The notes under the pieces: model-generated
Databases searched by the model: none
Seen by the model: only the letters and a program-made list of their open reading frames with translations
Told to the model about the DNA's origin: nothing
Shown: in pieces, positions 13,321 through 20,624 of the stretch
Layout of the letters: every line of letters begins with the position of its first letter
Numbering within the stretch: position 1 is the stretch's first letter
Program-made: the position numbers and the translations under genes
From: JAZSQZ01 sp045538175
GTDB lineage: Bacteria; Bacillota; Clostridia; Christensenellales; UBA1242
Length of the DNA: 20,624 nt
Assembly (NCBI GenBank): GCA_045538175.1
Contig: JAZSQZ010000061.1
Location: forward strand, 1-20,624
Reading direction: 5' to 3'

Positions 13321-13338
13321 TGTGAAATTTATTTCATA
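13321..13338. promoter_or_regulatory. Palindromic operator candidate O2
   Basis: TGTGAAAT-TT-ATTTCATA, with the same 12-bp core as O1 (13324-13335). It covers the predicted transcription start of the feo operon, a typical repressor position. Confidence 0.6.
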
Positions 13339-13414
13339 TTTCGCGGATATATTTTAAAGACCTGTTGAATATGAATATGGTATGAAAGTAAAAGTATTAA
13401 AAATAGGAGAATTT

Positions 13415-13681
13415 ATGACACAAAAGAAAACTTTAGAAGTTGGAGAACAATGTCATTTGTCCGACCTTAAAAAAGGACAAGTTGGCAAGGTTTTGGGTCT
13501 TCACAATGAAAACAAGGCATTAAGAAGACGACTTTTAGATATGGGCATAACTTCAGGTGTAGAAATAATGGTCAAAAAATTTGCACCCCTAGGGGACCCT
13601 GTTGATGTTGAACTTCGTGGATACGAATTATGCATTAGAAAAAACGATATGGAAAACATTGATGTAGAGGTTGTAAGATGA
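13415..13681 (+). CDS. feoA: Ferrous iron transport protein FeoA
   Basis: A small cytoplasmic SH3-like protein needed for FeoB-mediated ferrous iron uptake. The family pattern is visible: LSDLKKGQVGKVLGL, RRRLLDMGITSGVEIMV, APLGDPVDVELRGYELCIRKND. The start at 13415 is chosen because AGGAGA lies 5 nt before it; an in-frame ATG at 13382 lacks a ribosome-binding site and would add 11 residues. From here it is 88 residues. Its stop codon overlaps the feoB start in an ATGA arrangement, which indicates translational coupling. Confidence 0.94.
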   Translation: MTQKKTLEVGEQCHLSDLKKGQVGKVLGLHNENKALRRRLLDMGITSGVEIMVKKFAPLGDPVDVELRGYELCIRKNDMENIDVEVVR

Positions 13682-15663
13682 AAGTAGCGCTAATTGGAAA
13701 TCAAAACAGTGGCAAGACCACATTATTTAACTCGCTTACAGGCAGCAACCAAAAAATAGGCAACTGGCCAGGTGTTACAATTGAAAGAAAAGAAGGCACA
13801 CTTTTAAAAACTGACGACATAACAATTGTTGACCTTCCTGGAATTTATTCATTGTCGCCTTACACAAGTGAAGAAGAAATATCAAGAAATTATTTATTAG
13901 AAGAAAAACCTGATGTTGTTGTAAACATTGTTGACGCAACTTCAATTGAAAGAAGTTTATATCTTACAACACAGCTTATGGAACTTGACTGTAAAGTCAT
14001 TATGGCACTAAATATGGCTGATTTGCTAGCAAAAAAGGGCCTTACTGTCAACGAAGAAAATCTTGAAAAAGAGTTGGGTGTAAAAGTTGTTACAATATCT
14101 GCACTTAAAAATACAGGTATTGATAAGTTGGTAGACACAATTAAAAATACTGACATAACAAAAAAGAAAGAAGTTAAAGAGATTTTTCCAAAAGAAATCG
14201 AAAAGGAAATTACAACTCTTAAAAAATCTATAAAGCAAGATAATTCAAGATTTATTGCAATAAAGAATTTAGAAGATGATATTTTCTTAAGAAGTGAAGA
14301 CTTGATTGAAGTAACTTCTAAGTCTAGAGAAAAAATCGAAAAACACTTTAAAACTGATATTGAGCAAATTATTGCAAATGAAAGATATAATTTTATTGTA
14401 TCTGTTCGTGATAAAGTTTTAACAAAGAAAGAAACAAAAGAAACTGTTACCGATAAATTGGACAAGGTGTTTTTAAATAAATGGGCTGCAATTCCTATCT
14501 TTGCTGTAATTATGTTTGCAGTTTATTACCTTTCAGTTGGTGTTATCGGTATGTGGACCGTCGACTTGATTGATGGCTTAGTTGGCTCTCTTGGCGAATG
14601 GGCAGGTGAAGGGTTAACAAACCTTGGCGCTAGTGATTGGGCTGTAAGTCTTGTTGTAGACGGCGTTATAGCAGGTATAGGGGCTGTGCTTAACTTTGTG
14701 CCACAACTTATTATTTTGTTCCTATGTATTAGCGTTCTTGAAACTTCTGGCTATATGTCAAGAATTTCATTTATATTTGATAAAATCTTTAGAAAGATTG
14801 GTCTAAGTGGTAAGTCTTTAATTCCGTTTATTGTAGGGTCTGGTTGCTCAGTTCCAGCAATTATGACTTGTAGAACAATCGAAGACGAACAAGAAAAGCA
14901 AATGACAATTATGCTAACACCATTTATTCCTTGCAGTGCTAAACTTCCAATTATTGCTTTGTTTGCAGGCGCATTTTTCCCAAATAACAGTGGTTTAATT
15001 TCGGCATCTCTATATTTCTTTGCTATTGCTGTAATTATTATTTCAGCAACTTTGATGCGCAAATTTGTATATAAAACAAAAACAACAACATTTATTTCTG
15101 AACTTCCTGAGTACAAACTTCCAAGTCCAAAATATGTTCTTCGTGATGTTTTTGAAAAGGCTTGGTCATTTATTAAAAGAGCCGGAACAGTTATCTTATT
15201 TTGCTCTTTAATTGTTTGGTTCTTGGGTTCATTTAGTTGGACATTTGAATATGGTATTGCAGTTGAAAACAGTATGCTTGCTGGTATCGGCAACGCATTT
15301 AGTTGGATTTTCTATCCAATTCTTGGCGAACTTAATTGGGCAGCAAGTGTTTCTGCAATTCAAGGTTTGGTTGCAAAAGAACAAGTTGTTTCTTCAATGG
15401 CAGTTATCGCAGGTCTTGCAGAAGGTGCAGAAGGTATGATTTTTACAACAAGTATTTTCTCAGGCTTTACAGGTTTATCTGCATATGCATATATGGTCTT
15501 CAACCTATTCTCAGCACCTTGCTTTGGTGCAATCGGCGCTATGAAAAGAGAATTTGGTTCAACAAAGAAAACCCTTATTGCAGTATTGTTCCAAACAGGT
15601 ATTGCTTGGTTACTTGCTAGCTTAGTATTTGGAATAGGTTCTCTTATAGGACTTATATTTTAG
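13678..15663 (+). CDS. feoB: Ferrous iron transporter FeoB
   Basis: FeoB is the GTPase-linked membrane transporter for Fe(II). The N-terminal G domain shows G1 GNQNSGKT (residues 7-14), the GNWPGVT block (28-34), G3 DLPG (52-55), G4 NMAD (112-115) and G5 SALK. A helical regulatory region follows, then from about residue 265 the membrane part with repeated hydrophobic segments and the gate motif GSGCSVPAIMTCRTI. G1 has Gln where Pro is common (GNPNSGKT). At 661 residues it is at the short end of the family. It overlaps feoA by 4 nt and is followed 8 nt later by a Cys-rich small protein. Confidence 0.97.
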   Translation: MKVALIGNQNSGKTTLFNSLTGSNQKIGNWPGVTIERKEGTLLKTDDITIVDLPGIYSLSPYTSEEEISRNYLLEEKPDVVVNIVDATSIERSLYLTTQLMELDCKVIMALNMADLLAKKGLTVNEENLEKELGVKVVTISALKNTGIDKLVDTIKNTDITKKKEVKEIFPKEIEKEITTLKKSIKQDNSRFIAIKNLEDDIFLRSEDLIEVTSKSREKIEKHFKTDIEQIIANERYNFIVSVRDKVLTKKETKETVTDKLDKVFLNKWAAIPIFAVIMFAVYYLSVGVIGMWTVDLIDGLVGSLGEWAGEGLTNLGASDWAVSLVVDGVIAGIGAVLNFVPQLIILFLCISVLETSGYMSRISFIFDKIFRKIGLSGKSLIPFIVGSGCSVPAIMTCRTIEDEQEKQMTIMLTPFIPCSAKLPIIALFAGAFFPNNSGLISASLYFFAIAVIIISATLMRKFVYKTKTTTFISELPEYKLPSPKYVLRDVFEKAWSFIKRAGTVILFCSLIVWFLGSFSWTFEYGIAVENSMLAGIGNAFSWIFYPILGELNWAASVSAIQGLVAKEQVVSSMAVIAGLAEGAEGMIFTTSIFSGFTGLSAYAYMVFNLFSAPCFGAIGAMKREFGSTKKTLIAVLFQTGIAWLLASLVFGIGSLIGLIF

Positions 15664-15671
15664 GTGAGATT

Positions 15672-15893
15672 ATGGGATTAGTAGATATTATTATTTTAAT
15701 CGTAGTTGTAGGGCTTTTAGGCTGTATCTTATTTTTCAACTTTTATAAAGGTAAAGGAAAGGATAAGTGCTGTGGTTGTCCTTACAAATCAAAATGTGGA
15801 AGCGAAAAATGTAATTGTGGTGAAAAAAAAGAAGAAATCCAACAAACAAAAAGCGACACAAGAGAAAATAAAGAAGACAAAAAAGAAGGTTAA
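15672..15893 (+). CDS. FeoB-associated Cys-rich membrane protein
   Basis: A 73-residue protein with one N-terminal membrane helix (VDIIILIVVVGLLGCILFF, about 4-22), then a Cys cluster (DKCCGCPYKSKCGSEKCNCG, six cysteines near 34-48) and a charged Lys/Glu-rich tail. This is the layout of the small Cys-rich proteins encoded after feoB in many Clostridia, sometimes called FeoC-like; their role in iron transfer is presumed rather than shown. GGTGAG precedes the ATG. Last gene of the feo operon, followed directly by a terminator. Confidence 0.88.
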   Translation: MGLVDIIILIVVVGLLGCILFFNFYKGKGKDKCCGCPYKSKCGSEKCNCGEKKEEIQQTKSDTRENKEDKKEG

Positions 15894-15909
15894 TATGCCT
15901 TCTTTTTTT
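15881..15909 (+). terminator. Intrinsic terminator of the feo operon
   Basis: A 9-bp stem, AAAAGAAGG (15881-15889) with CCTTCTTTT (15898-15906), 8-nt loop and T run; it overlaps the end of the Cys-rich gene. Confidence 0.85.
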
Positions 15910-15997
15910 ATGTGTTTAATAGGAAAAAAACAAAAATTTCTTTATTTAGTTTTATAAAAAACATTATTTTTCTATTTTATGTCAAATTACGACAAAA

Positions 15998-16043
15998 TTC
16001 TCAAAACAAATCAATTTGAGAAAAAGAAGATATTTTATATACT
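15998..16043 (+). promoter_or_regulatory. Promoter with overlapping inverted repeat
   Basis: TTGAGA (16016-16021), 16-bp spacer, TATACT (16038-16043). The perfect 8-bp inverted repeat TTCTCAAA (15998-16005)/TTTGAGAA (16015-16022) covers the -35, so it may be an operator; the target regulator is unknown. Confidence 0.55.
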
Positions 16044-16097
16044 AAACTCGTTTTGTTTTTCGGGTACAAAAAAACGTTAAAGGGAGTTTGTTTAAAA

Positions 16098-16502
16098 ATG
16101 AGAAATCAAAGCAGTATTTATGATTTAGCAAAAGTTGCAAAAGATAGGTTAAAGCACAATAACTACGATAAAACAAGGGAAAGATATGCTTTTTCAAATT
16201 CTATAAGTCCTTTTGAAAGATACCTTCAGGAAAACAAGCAGATAAAGAAAGCTTCTGAAAAAACAGAAGAACATATTGTTGTAAACAATTATGATGAAGA
16301 GTTATATAAAAAGGTTTGTAAGATTCTATCGAGCAAAGATAAGATTATAAACCCGATTTTAGAACTAATCGATAAAAACATATTTAAAACGCTTGATTGT
16401 GAAGCGAAGCAACAATATTTAAACAAACTAAACGATAAATATAACGAGTTAAAGCAAAGATATTACAAAGAGCATTATCTTAGATATTTGGCACTAATTT
16501 AA
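16098..16502 (+). CDS. Unrecognised 134-residue helical protein
   Basis: Not recognised as any family. From the ATG at 16098 it encodes 134 charged, mainly helical residues, with no membrane segment, signal peptide or metal motif. It starts MRNQSSIYDLAKVAKDRLK. The C-terminal half (about 70-130) looks like a helical hairpin, ending in a Tyr-rich stretch, NELKQRYYKEHYLRYLALI. GGGAG (16082-16086) lies 11 nt before the ATG, a slightly long spacing. A longer reading from a TTG at 16053 has no support. It has its own promoter and precedes pcrA on the same strand without a clear terminator between them. Codon use resembles the neighbours. Confidence 0.7.
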   Translation: MRNQSSIYDLAKVAKDRLKHNNYDKTRERYAFSNSISPFERYLQENKQIKKASEKTEEHIVVNNYDEELYKKVCKILSSKDKIINPILELIDKNIFKTLDCEAKQQYLNKLNDKYNELKQRYYKEHYLRYLALI

Positions 16503-16522
16503 AATTTGATTACAAAATTTGT

Positions 16523-16550
16523 TTGATTTAAGTTTTGCTTGTGTTATACT
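16523..16550 (+). promoter_or_regulatory. Promoter of pcrA-ligA
   Basis: TTGATT (16523-16528), 16-bp spacer, TATACT (16545-16550) preceded by TGT (extended -10). Transcription would start within a few bases of 16557, at or next to the pcrA GTG codon. Confidence 0.65.
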
Positions 16551-16556
16551 ATCAAG

Positions 16557-18779
16557 GTGGAAAAAATAGATTTAAATAAACTGAATTCAGAACAACTTAA
16601 TGCATTATATCAAACAGAAGGTCCGGTTTTAGTGACAGCAGGTGCTGGCAGTGGTAAAACCAGACTTTTAACTTATAGGATTGCTTATCTTATGCAAGAA
16701 AAGGAAGTGCCTGCGTCAAACATCTTGGCTATCACTTTTACAAACAAAGCAGCAAAGGAGATGCTTACTCGTTTAAGTGATATGGTTGAAGATGCTGATA
16801 AATTATGGGTTTCTACCTTTCACTCAATGTGTGCAAAGATTTTAAGAATGAATATTAGCAATCTTAAGAAATTAAAGAAGAATGTTGCCCAACAAATCAA
16901 TTTTGATAGCAATTTTTCAATCTACTCAGAATCAGATAAGGAAAAGGCTCTAAAAGAAGTTATCGCAAAAAACAACATATCTCAAGACGATATCTTAAAA
17001 AAGGTTTCTTGGCACATATCTAACGCTAAAAACAACAACTTAAATCCTTGGGATTATCAAAAGTTAAACAGCGAAACAAAGGATATTGAAGTTATTACAA
17101 AGGTGTATGCAGCATACCAAGCATATCTTGCAAATAATAACGCAATCGACTTTGACGATTTGCTTACAAGGACTTATGAGTTGTTTGTAAATTTCCCTGA
17201 TATTTTGGATAGATACCAAAACAAATTTCAATATATTCATGTTGATGAGTTTCAAGATACAAACACAATCCAATACGATATCGTAAAGTTGCTTGCTGCA
17301 AAATATAAAAATGTTTTTGTTGTAGGTGATGAAGATCAATGTATTTATGGGTGGCGAGGCGCAAATATTCAAAATATCTTAAACTTTAAAAGAGATTTCG
17401 AAGGTTGTAGGACATTTAAGTTAGAGCAAAACTATAGAAGCACAAAACAAATTCTAGGCGTTGCAAACAACTTGATTAGAAACAACTTCGCAAGAAACGA
17501 AAAAACTCTTTGGACAAACAATCAAGAAGGTGTTGCAGTTGAACTTCATAAGGCAACAAGTGAATACACTGAAGCTGAGTATGTTGCAACAGCAATCAAA
17601 AAACTTGTAGACGAAGGCACATATCAATACAAAGATATTGCAGTCCTTATGCGACTTAACTCAACAAGTGCTGCAATTGAAGAAAAGTTTTTAAACTACA
17701 ATATTCCTTATCAAATGTTTGGTGGATTCAAATTTTTTGAAAGGGTAGAAATTAAAAACATAATTGCATACCTTAGACTTTTTGCAAACCCACTTGATAC
17801 AGCATCTCTTATGAGAGTTATCAATTTCCCTAAAAGGGGAATAGGCGAAACAACAATAAACAATCTTTTTGAGATTGCAGATATGCAAGGTGTAACACCT
17901 TTAATGCTTATTGTAAATCACGAAGAATATATGTTAGACAATGGTTTTGCAAAAAAACTACAAGTGTTTAAAGATGTTTACGTAGATTTGCTTGAACACT
18001 TCAACACTTTAAAACCGGTTGATTTTATTGAGTACTTAATAAAGAGAATTGACTTAAAACAAGAATACAAGGATAACACTGAAGAAAACCTTGCAAAACT
18101 TTTAAACGTCGACAACTTTATTGCAATGGCTCAAGAGTACTTTAAAAACAACCCTAACACAACAATAAGTGAGTTTTTACAATCAATCACACTTATTGCT
18201 GATATCGATAGTTACGAAGAAGAAAACAACAAAGTTGCAATCGCAACAGTTCACGCTGTTAAGGGCTTAGAATTTAAGGTTGTTTTTGCTATAGGACTTG
18301 AAGAAGGTGTTTTCCCTATAATTAGAGCAGGTACATCTAATAGTGATATAGAAGAAGAAAGACGCCTTATGTATGTAGCAATAACTCGTGCAGAAGAACG
18401 CCTTTATGTTTCTAGCGCTTCAACAAGAATTATGTATGGTAATAAGAACTTCCAACAAGATTCTAGATTTATTGAAGAAGCCGGCATTGCAAAGAAGAAG
18501 GAAGTTCCAACATATGTTACACAAACATTTGCACAAGCCTTCCAACCAAAGAAGCAAAGTTTCTCACTTGGTTCATTTGGAAAACCAAACAAAAACGAAA
18601 AGTCGATGGACCTTTCAAAATATGCTGTGGGTAAGAAGGTTACACACCCTAAGTTTGGAGAAGGTGTTATTGTAAATACTGATGCCCTAGAAGGCGCAAA
18701 GTGTATTGCAATTGACTTTAAGAATTTTGGTCAAAAGAATTTATCGGTGGAATATGCACCGATTACTGTTATAGATTAG
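16557..18779 (+). CDS. pcrA: ATP-dependent DNA helicase PcrA (UvrD family)
   Basis: A 3'-5' superfamily 1 helicase for DNA repair and for removing RNA polymerase or recombination intermediates. All core motifs are visible: Q motif LNSEQLNAL, Walker A AGAGSGKTR, motif Ia TFTNKAAKEM, Walker B VDEFQDTN, motif III GDEDQCIYGWRGA, motif IV EQNYRST, motif V TVHAVKGLEF, and motif VI VAITRAEERLY. The C-terminal VGKKVTHPKFGEGVIVN is the Tudor-like module typical of PcrA. GTG at 16557 gives 740 residues and a normal N-terminus (MEKIDLNKLNSEQ), but no Shine-Dalgarno precedes it; AAGGTGG (16554-16560) overlaps it. ligA follows 7 nt after the stop codon, the classical pcrA-ligA pairing. Confidence 0.96.
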   Translation: MEKIDLNKLNSEQLNALYQTEGPVLVTAGAGSGKTRLLTYRIAYLMQEKEVPASNILAITFTNKAAKEMLTRLSDMVEDADKLWVSTFHSMCAKILRMNISNLKKLKKNVAQQINFDSNFSIYSESDKEKALKEVIAKNNISQDDILKKVSWHISNAKNNNLNPWDYQKLNSETKDIEVITKVYAAYQAYLANNNAIDFDDLLTRTYELFVNFPDILDRYQNKFQYIHVDEFQDTNTIQYDIVKLLAAKYKNVFVVGDEDQCIYGWRGANIQNILNFKRDFEGCRTFKLEQNYRSTKQILGVANNLIRNNFARNEKTLWTNNQEGVAVELHKATSEYTEAEYVATAIKKLVDEGTYQYKDIAVLMRLNSTSAAIEEKFLNYNIPYQMFGGFKFFERVEIKNIIAYLRLFANPLDTASLMRVINFPKRGIGETTINNLFEIADMQGVTPLMLIVNHEEYMLDNGFAKKLQVFKDVYVDLLEHFNTLKPVDFIEYLIKRIDLKQEYKDNTEENLAKLLNVDNFIAMAQEYFKNNPNTTISEFLQSITLIADIDSYEEENNKVAIATVHAVKGLEFKVVFAIGLEEGVFPIIRAGTSNSDIEEERRLMYVAITRAEERLYVSSASTRIMYGNKNFQQDSRFIEEAGIAKKKEVPTYVTQTFAQAFQPKKQSFSLGSFGKPNKNEKSMDLSKYAVGKKVTHPKFGEGVIVNTDALEGAKCIAIDFKNFGQKNLSVEYAPITVID

Positions 18780-18786
18780 GAGAAGT

Positions 18787-20624
18787 ATGACAAGACAAGA
18801 GTGGTTAGTTCAGGAGATAAATAAGCATAGGCACAATTATTACGACCTAGAAACTCCAACAATCTCTGATGGCGACTATGATAAACTTTTTGATGAGTTG
18901 CTAGAGATTGAAAAGAGCACAGGCGTTGTCCTTCCAGATTCGCCAACACAAAGGGTAGGTGGCGAAGTCTTAGAAGGTTTTTCTAAAGTTGTGCACGAAA
19001 CAAAGTTATATAGCCTAAACAAATGTAACAACTTTGAAGATTTGGGTGCTTGGATTAGAGATATGAAAGCAATTGCACCTAAAACAAAATTTACTCTTGA
19101 ATACAAATTCGATGGACTTAGAATTATTGTAAAATATAAAGACGGTGTTTTATATCAAGCAGCAACAAGGGGTAACGGTACCGTTGGCGAAGATGTAACA
19201 GCGCAAGTCAAAACTATAAACTCCGTACCACTTACAATCAAATATAAGGGCGAAGTTGCAGTCCAAGGTGAAGGTATGATTACTTTAACTAACCTTGAAA
19301 AATATAACAAAACTGCAACCGAAAAACTAAAAAATGCTAGAAATGCTGCTGCAGGTGCTATAAGAAACCTTGACCCTAAAGTGACAGCAAGCAGGAATTT
19401 AGATGTTTTCTTTTATGACCTTATGACACCTATTGAAGGTGTCAAAACTCAAGAAGAAGTCAAAAATTTTCTTGTTGAAAATGGTTTTAAGGTTAGCGAT
19501 CAGTTTGATGTTTTTGAAACTTCAAAAGAACTTGAAAATAAAATTGACGAAATTGACAATAAAAAATCAAAACTCAATATCTTGATTGATGGCGTTGTAA
19601 TTAAAGTTAACAACATAAATTCAAGAGAAGAAATTGGTTTTACTGCAAGATATCCAAAGTGGGCTATGGCATATAAATTTAAACCACAAGAACTTACAAG
19701 CCAACTTAAAGATGTTGTTTGTCAAGTTGGAAGAACAGGCAAAATCACACCTATTGCAGTAATTGAACCTGTCGAACTTGCAGGTGCAACGGTAACAAGA
19801 GCAACTTTAAGCAATTTTGACGAAGTCGAAAGAAAAAAAATTAAACTCAATTCTTTTGTTTTTGTTAGAAGAAGCAATGAAGTTATTCCAGAAATTTTAG
19901 GTCTTGCACATGACACAGATGACTCTAAAAACATTACTCCACCAGAAACTTGTCCTTGTTGTGGGGAAAGTCTTATTAAAGTAGGTCCAAACTTATTTTG
20001 TACAAACGAATTTGGTTGTAAGGATCAAATCGTAAACAAACTTAGTTATTTTGCAAGCAGAAACTGTATGAATATCGAAGGTTTTAGTGAAAAGACAGCA
20101 GGACTTTTGTATGACAAATGTGATGTAAGAAGCATCTCAGACTTGTATGCACTAACGCCTGACGATTTTAAAGACCTTGACGGATTTAAAGATAAAAAGA
20201 TAAACAACATCTATACAGCAATTCAAAAAAGCAAAAACTGCAAACTTAACAACTTTTTAGATTCTTTAGGTATAGATGGCGTTGGCGAAAAGACTTCAAA
20301 AGACCTTGCAAAAGCTTTTGGCAGTATCGAAAACCTTAAGAATTGTAAAATTGAAGATTTGAAAAACTTAAGAGATGTTGGAGATATTATCGCTCAAAAT
20401 ATCTATGATTATTTCCAAAACGAAGCAAATTTGGAAGAAATCAAAAAACTTCAAAATCTTGGTTTAAACATTGAAGAGTTTGAAATCAAGGAAAAGAAGG
20501 AAAGTATCTTTACAGGAAAGAAAGTTGTCTTAACCGGTGCTTTGTCAATTAAGAGAAGTGAGGCAACAGAGATTTTAGAAAGTTATGGGGCAGAAGTTGT
20601 ATCATCTGTTTCTAAAAACACAGA
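18787..20624 (+). CDS. ligA: NAD-dependent DNA ligase LigA (partial, C-terminus beyond window)
   Basis: LigA seals nicks using NAD+ in replication and repair. The ATG at 18787 is 4 nt after AGGAG, which overlaps the pcrA stop codon. About 612 codons are present of roughly 660-670. Domains in order: Ia domain (HNYYDLETPTISDGDYD), adenylation domain with active-site Lys 107 in EYKFDGLR, motif TRGNG followed by VGEDV, DGVVIKVN, and PKWAMAYKF. The OB fold follows (VGRTGKITPIAVIEPV), then a four-Cys zinc finger (CPCCG through FGCKDQ), helix-hairpin-helix repeats (LGIDGVGEKTSKDLAKAFG), and the start of the BRCT domain (FTGKKVVLTGAL). The motif TRGNG has Asn where Asp is usual. Co-transcribed with pcrA. 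Confidence 0.97.
   Translation, partial: MTRQEWLVQEINKHRHNYYDLETPTISDGDYDKLFDELLEIEKSTGVVLPDSPTQRVGGEVLEGFSKVVHETKLYSLNKCNNFEDLGAWIRDMKAIAPKTKFTLEYKFDGLRIIVKYKDGVLYQAATRGNGTVGEDVTAQVKTINSVPLTIKYKGEVAVQGEGMITLTNLEKYNKTATEKLKNARNAAAGAIRNLDPKVTASRNLDVFFYDLMTPIEGVKTQEEVKNFLVENGFKVSDQFDVFETSKELENKIDEIDNKKSKLNILIDGVVIKVNNINSREEIGFTARYPKWAMAYKFKPQELTSQLKDVVCQVGRTGKITPIAVIEPVELAGATVTRATLSNFDEVERKKIKLNSFVFVRRSNEVIPEILGLAHDTDDSKNITPPETCPCCGESLIKVGPNLFCTNEFGCKDQIVNKLSYFASRNCMNIEGFSEKTAGLLYDKCDVRSISDLYALTPDDFKDLDGFKDKKINNIYTAIQKSKNCKLNNFLDSLGIDGVGEKTSKDLAKAFGSIENLKNCKIEDLKNLRDVGDIIAQNIYDYFQNEANLEEIKKLQNLGLNIEEFEIKEKKESIFTGKKVVLTGALSIKRSEATEILESYGAEVVSSVSKNT

Noticed and set aside
13890..14465. 191-residue frame opposite feoB
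   Set aside because: It is antisense to the FeoB G-domain region, has no ribosome-binding site or family features, and has the composition of a reverse-strand shadow.
14751..15293. 180-residue frame opposite the FeoB membrane domain
   Set aside because: Antisense shadow of an AT-rich hydrophobic coding region; no start signal or family match.

Overview
The window is AT-rich DNA from an endospore-forming, low-GC Gram-positive bacterium of the Bacillota, most likely of the class Clostridia. The evidence is a sporulation sigma factor (sigG), the spore-coat ATPase gene spoIVA, a ylmC/ymxH-nrdR pair, an AsnA-type asparagine synthetase, a FeoA/FeoB/Cys-rich-protein set, and pcrA-ligA. Promoters are close to the sigma-A consensus and most units end in compact hairpin-plus-T-run terminators. 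Genus and species cannot be told from the sequence alone. No insertion sequences, phage genes or CRISPR arrays were seen; this looks like a chromosomal core region.

Layout. Positions 1-5400 hold sigG (minus, cut off by the window edge), then ylmC/ymxH, nrdR, der, plsY and spoIVA (plus): sporulation, dNTP control, ribosome assembly and phospholipid synthesis. A 0.45 kb non-coding stretch with small related hairpins follows. Next come a small zinc-ribbon protein and a U32/TrhP-type tRNA-modification gene, then on the minus strand a NUDIX hydrolase and a PlsC-like acyltransferase carrying a zinc ribbon. A minus-strand tRNA operon (Gly-Arg-His) has its own promoter and terminator. It is followed by a DUF378 membrane protein (plus) and an unrecognised protein with a SAM-binding-like motif (minus). 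Then come asnA (minus) with a long leader, tRNA-Gln (plus), a TetR-type regulator (minus) facing a feoA-feoB-Cys-rich iron-uptake operon (plus), an unrecognised 134-residue helical protein, pcrA, and the first 612 codons of ligA.

The most interesting element is the asnA leader (about 12204-12340, minus strand). It encodes a 16-residue peptide, MLKFLNNNNNNNALVN, with seven consecutive Asn codons and its own Shine-Dalgarno sequence. A perfectly placed intrinsic terminator lies before asnA. Two further pairings can be traced: the Asn-codon run with a segment just after the leader stop codon, and that same segment with the terminator. This is the full logic of ribosome-mediated transcription attenuation, sensing charged tRNA-Asn, rather than the T-box mechanism usual in this phylum. 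Secondary points of interest are paired palindromes flanking the feo promoter opposite a TetR gene, a pcrA start that appears leaderless or non-canonical, a tRNA-Gly with C where U55 is expected, and two proteins without a clear family.
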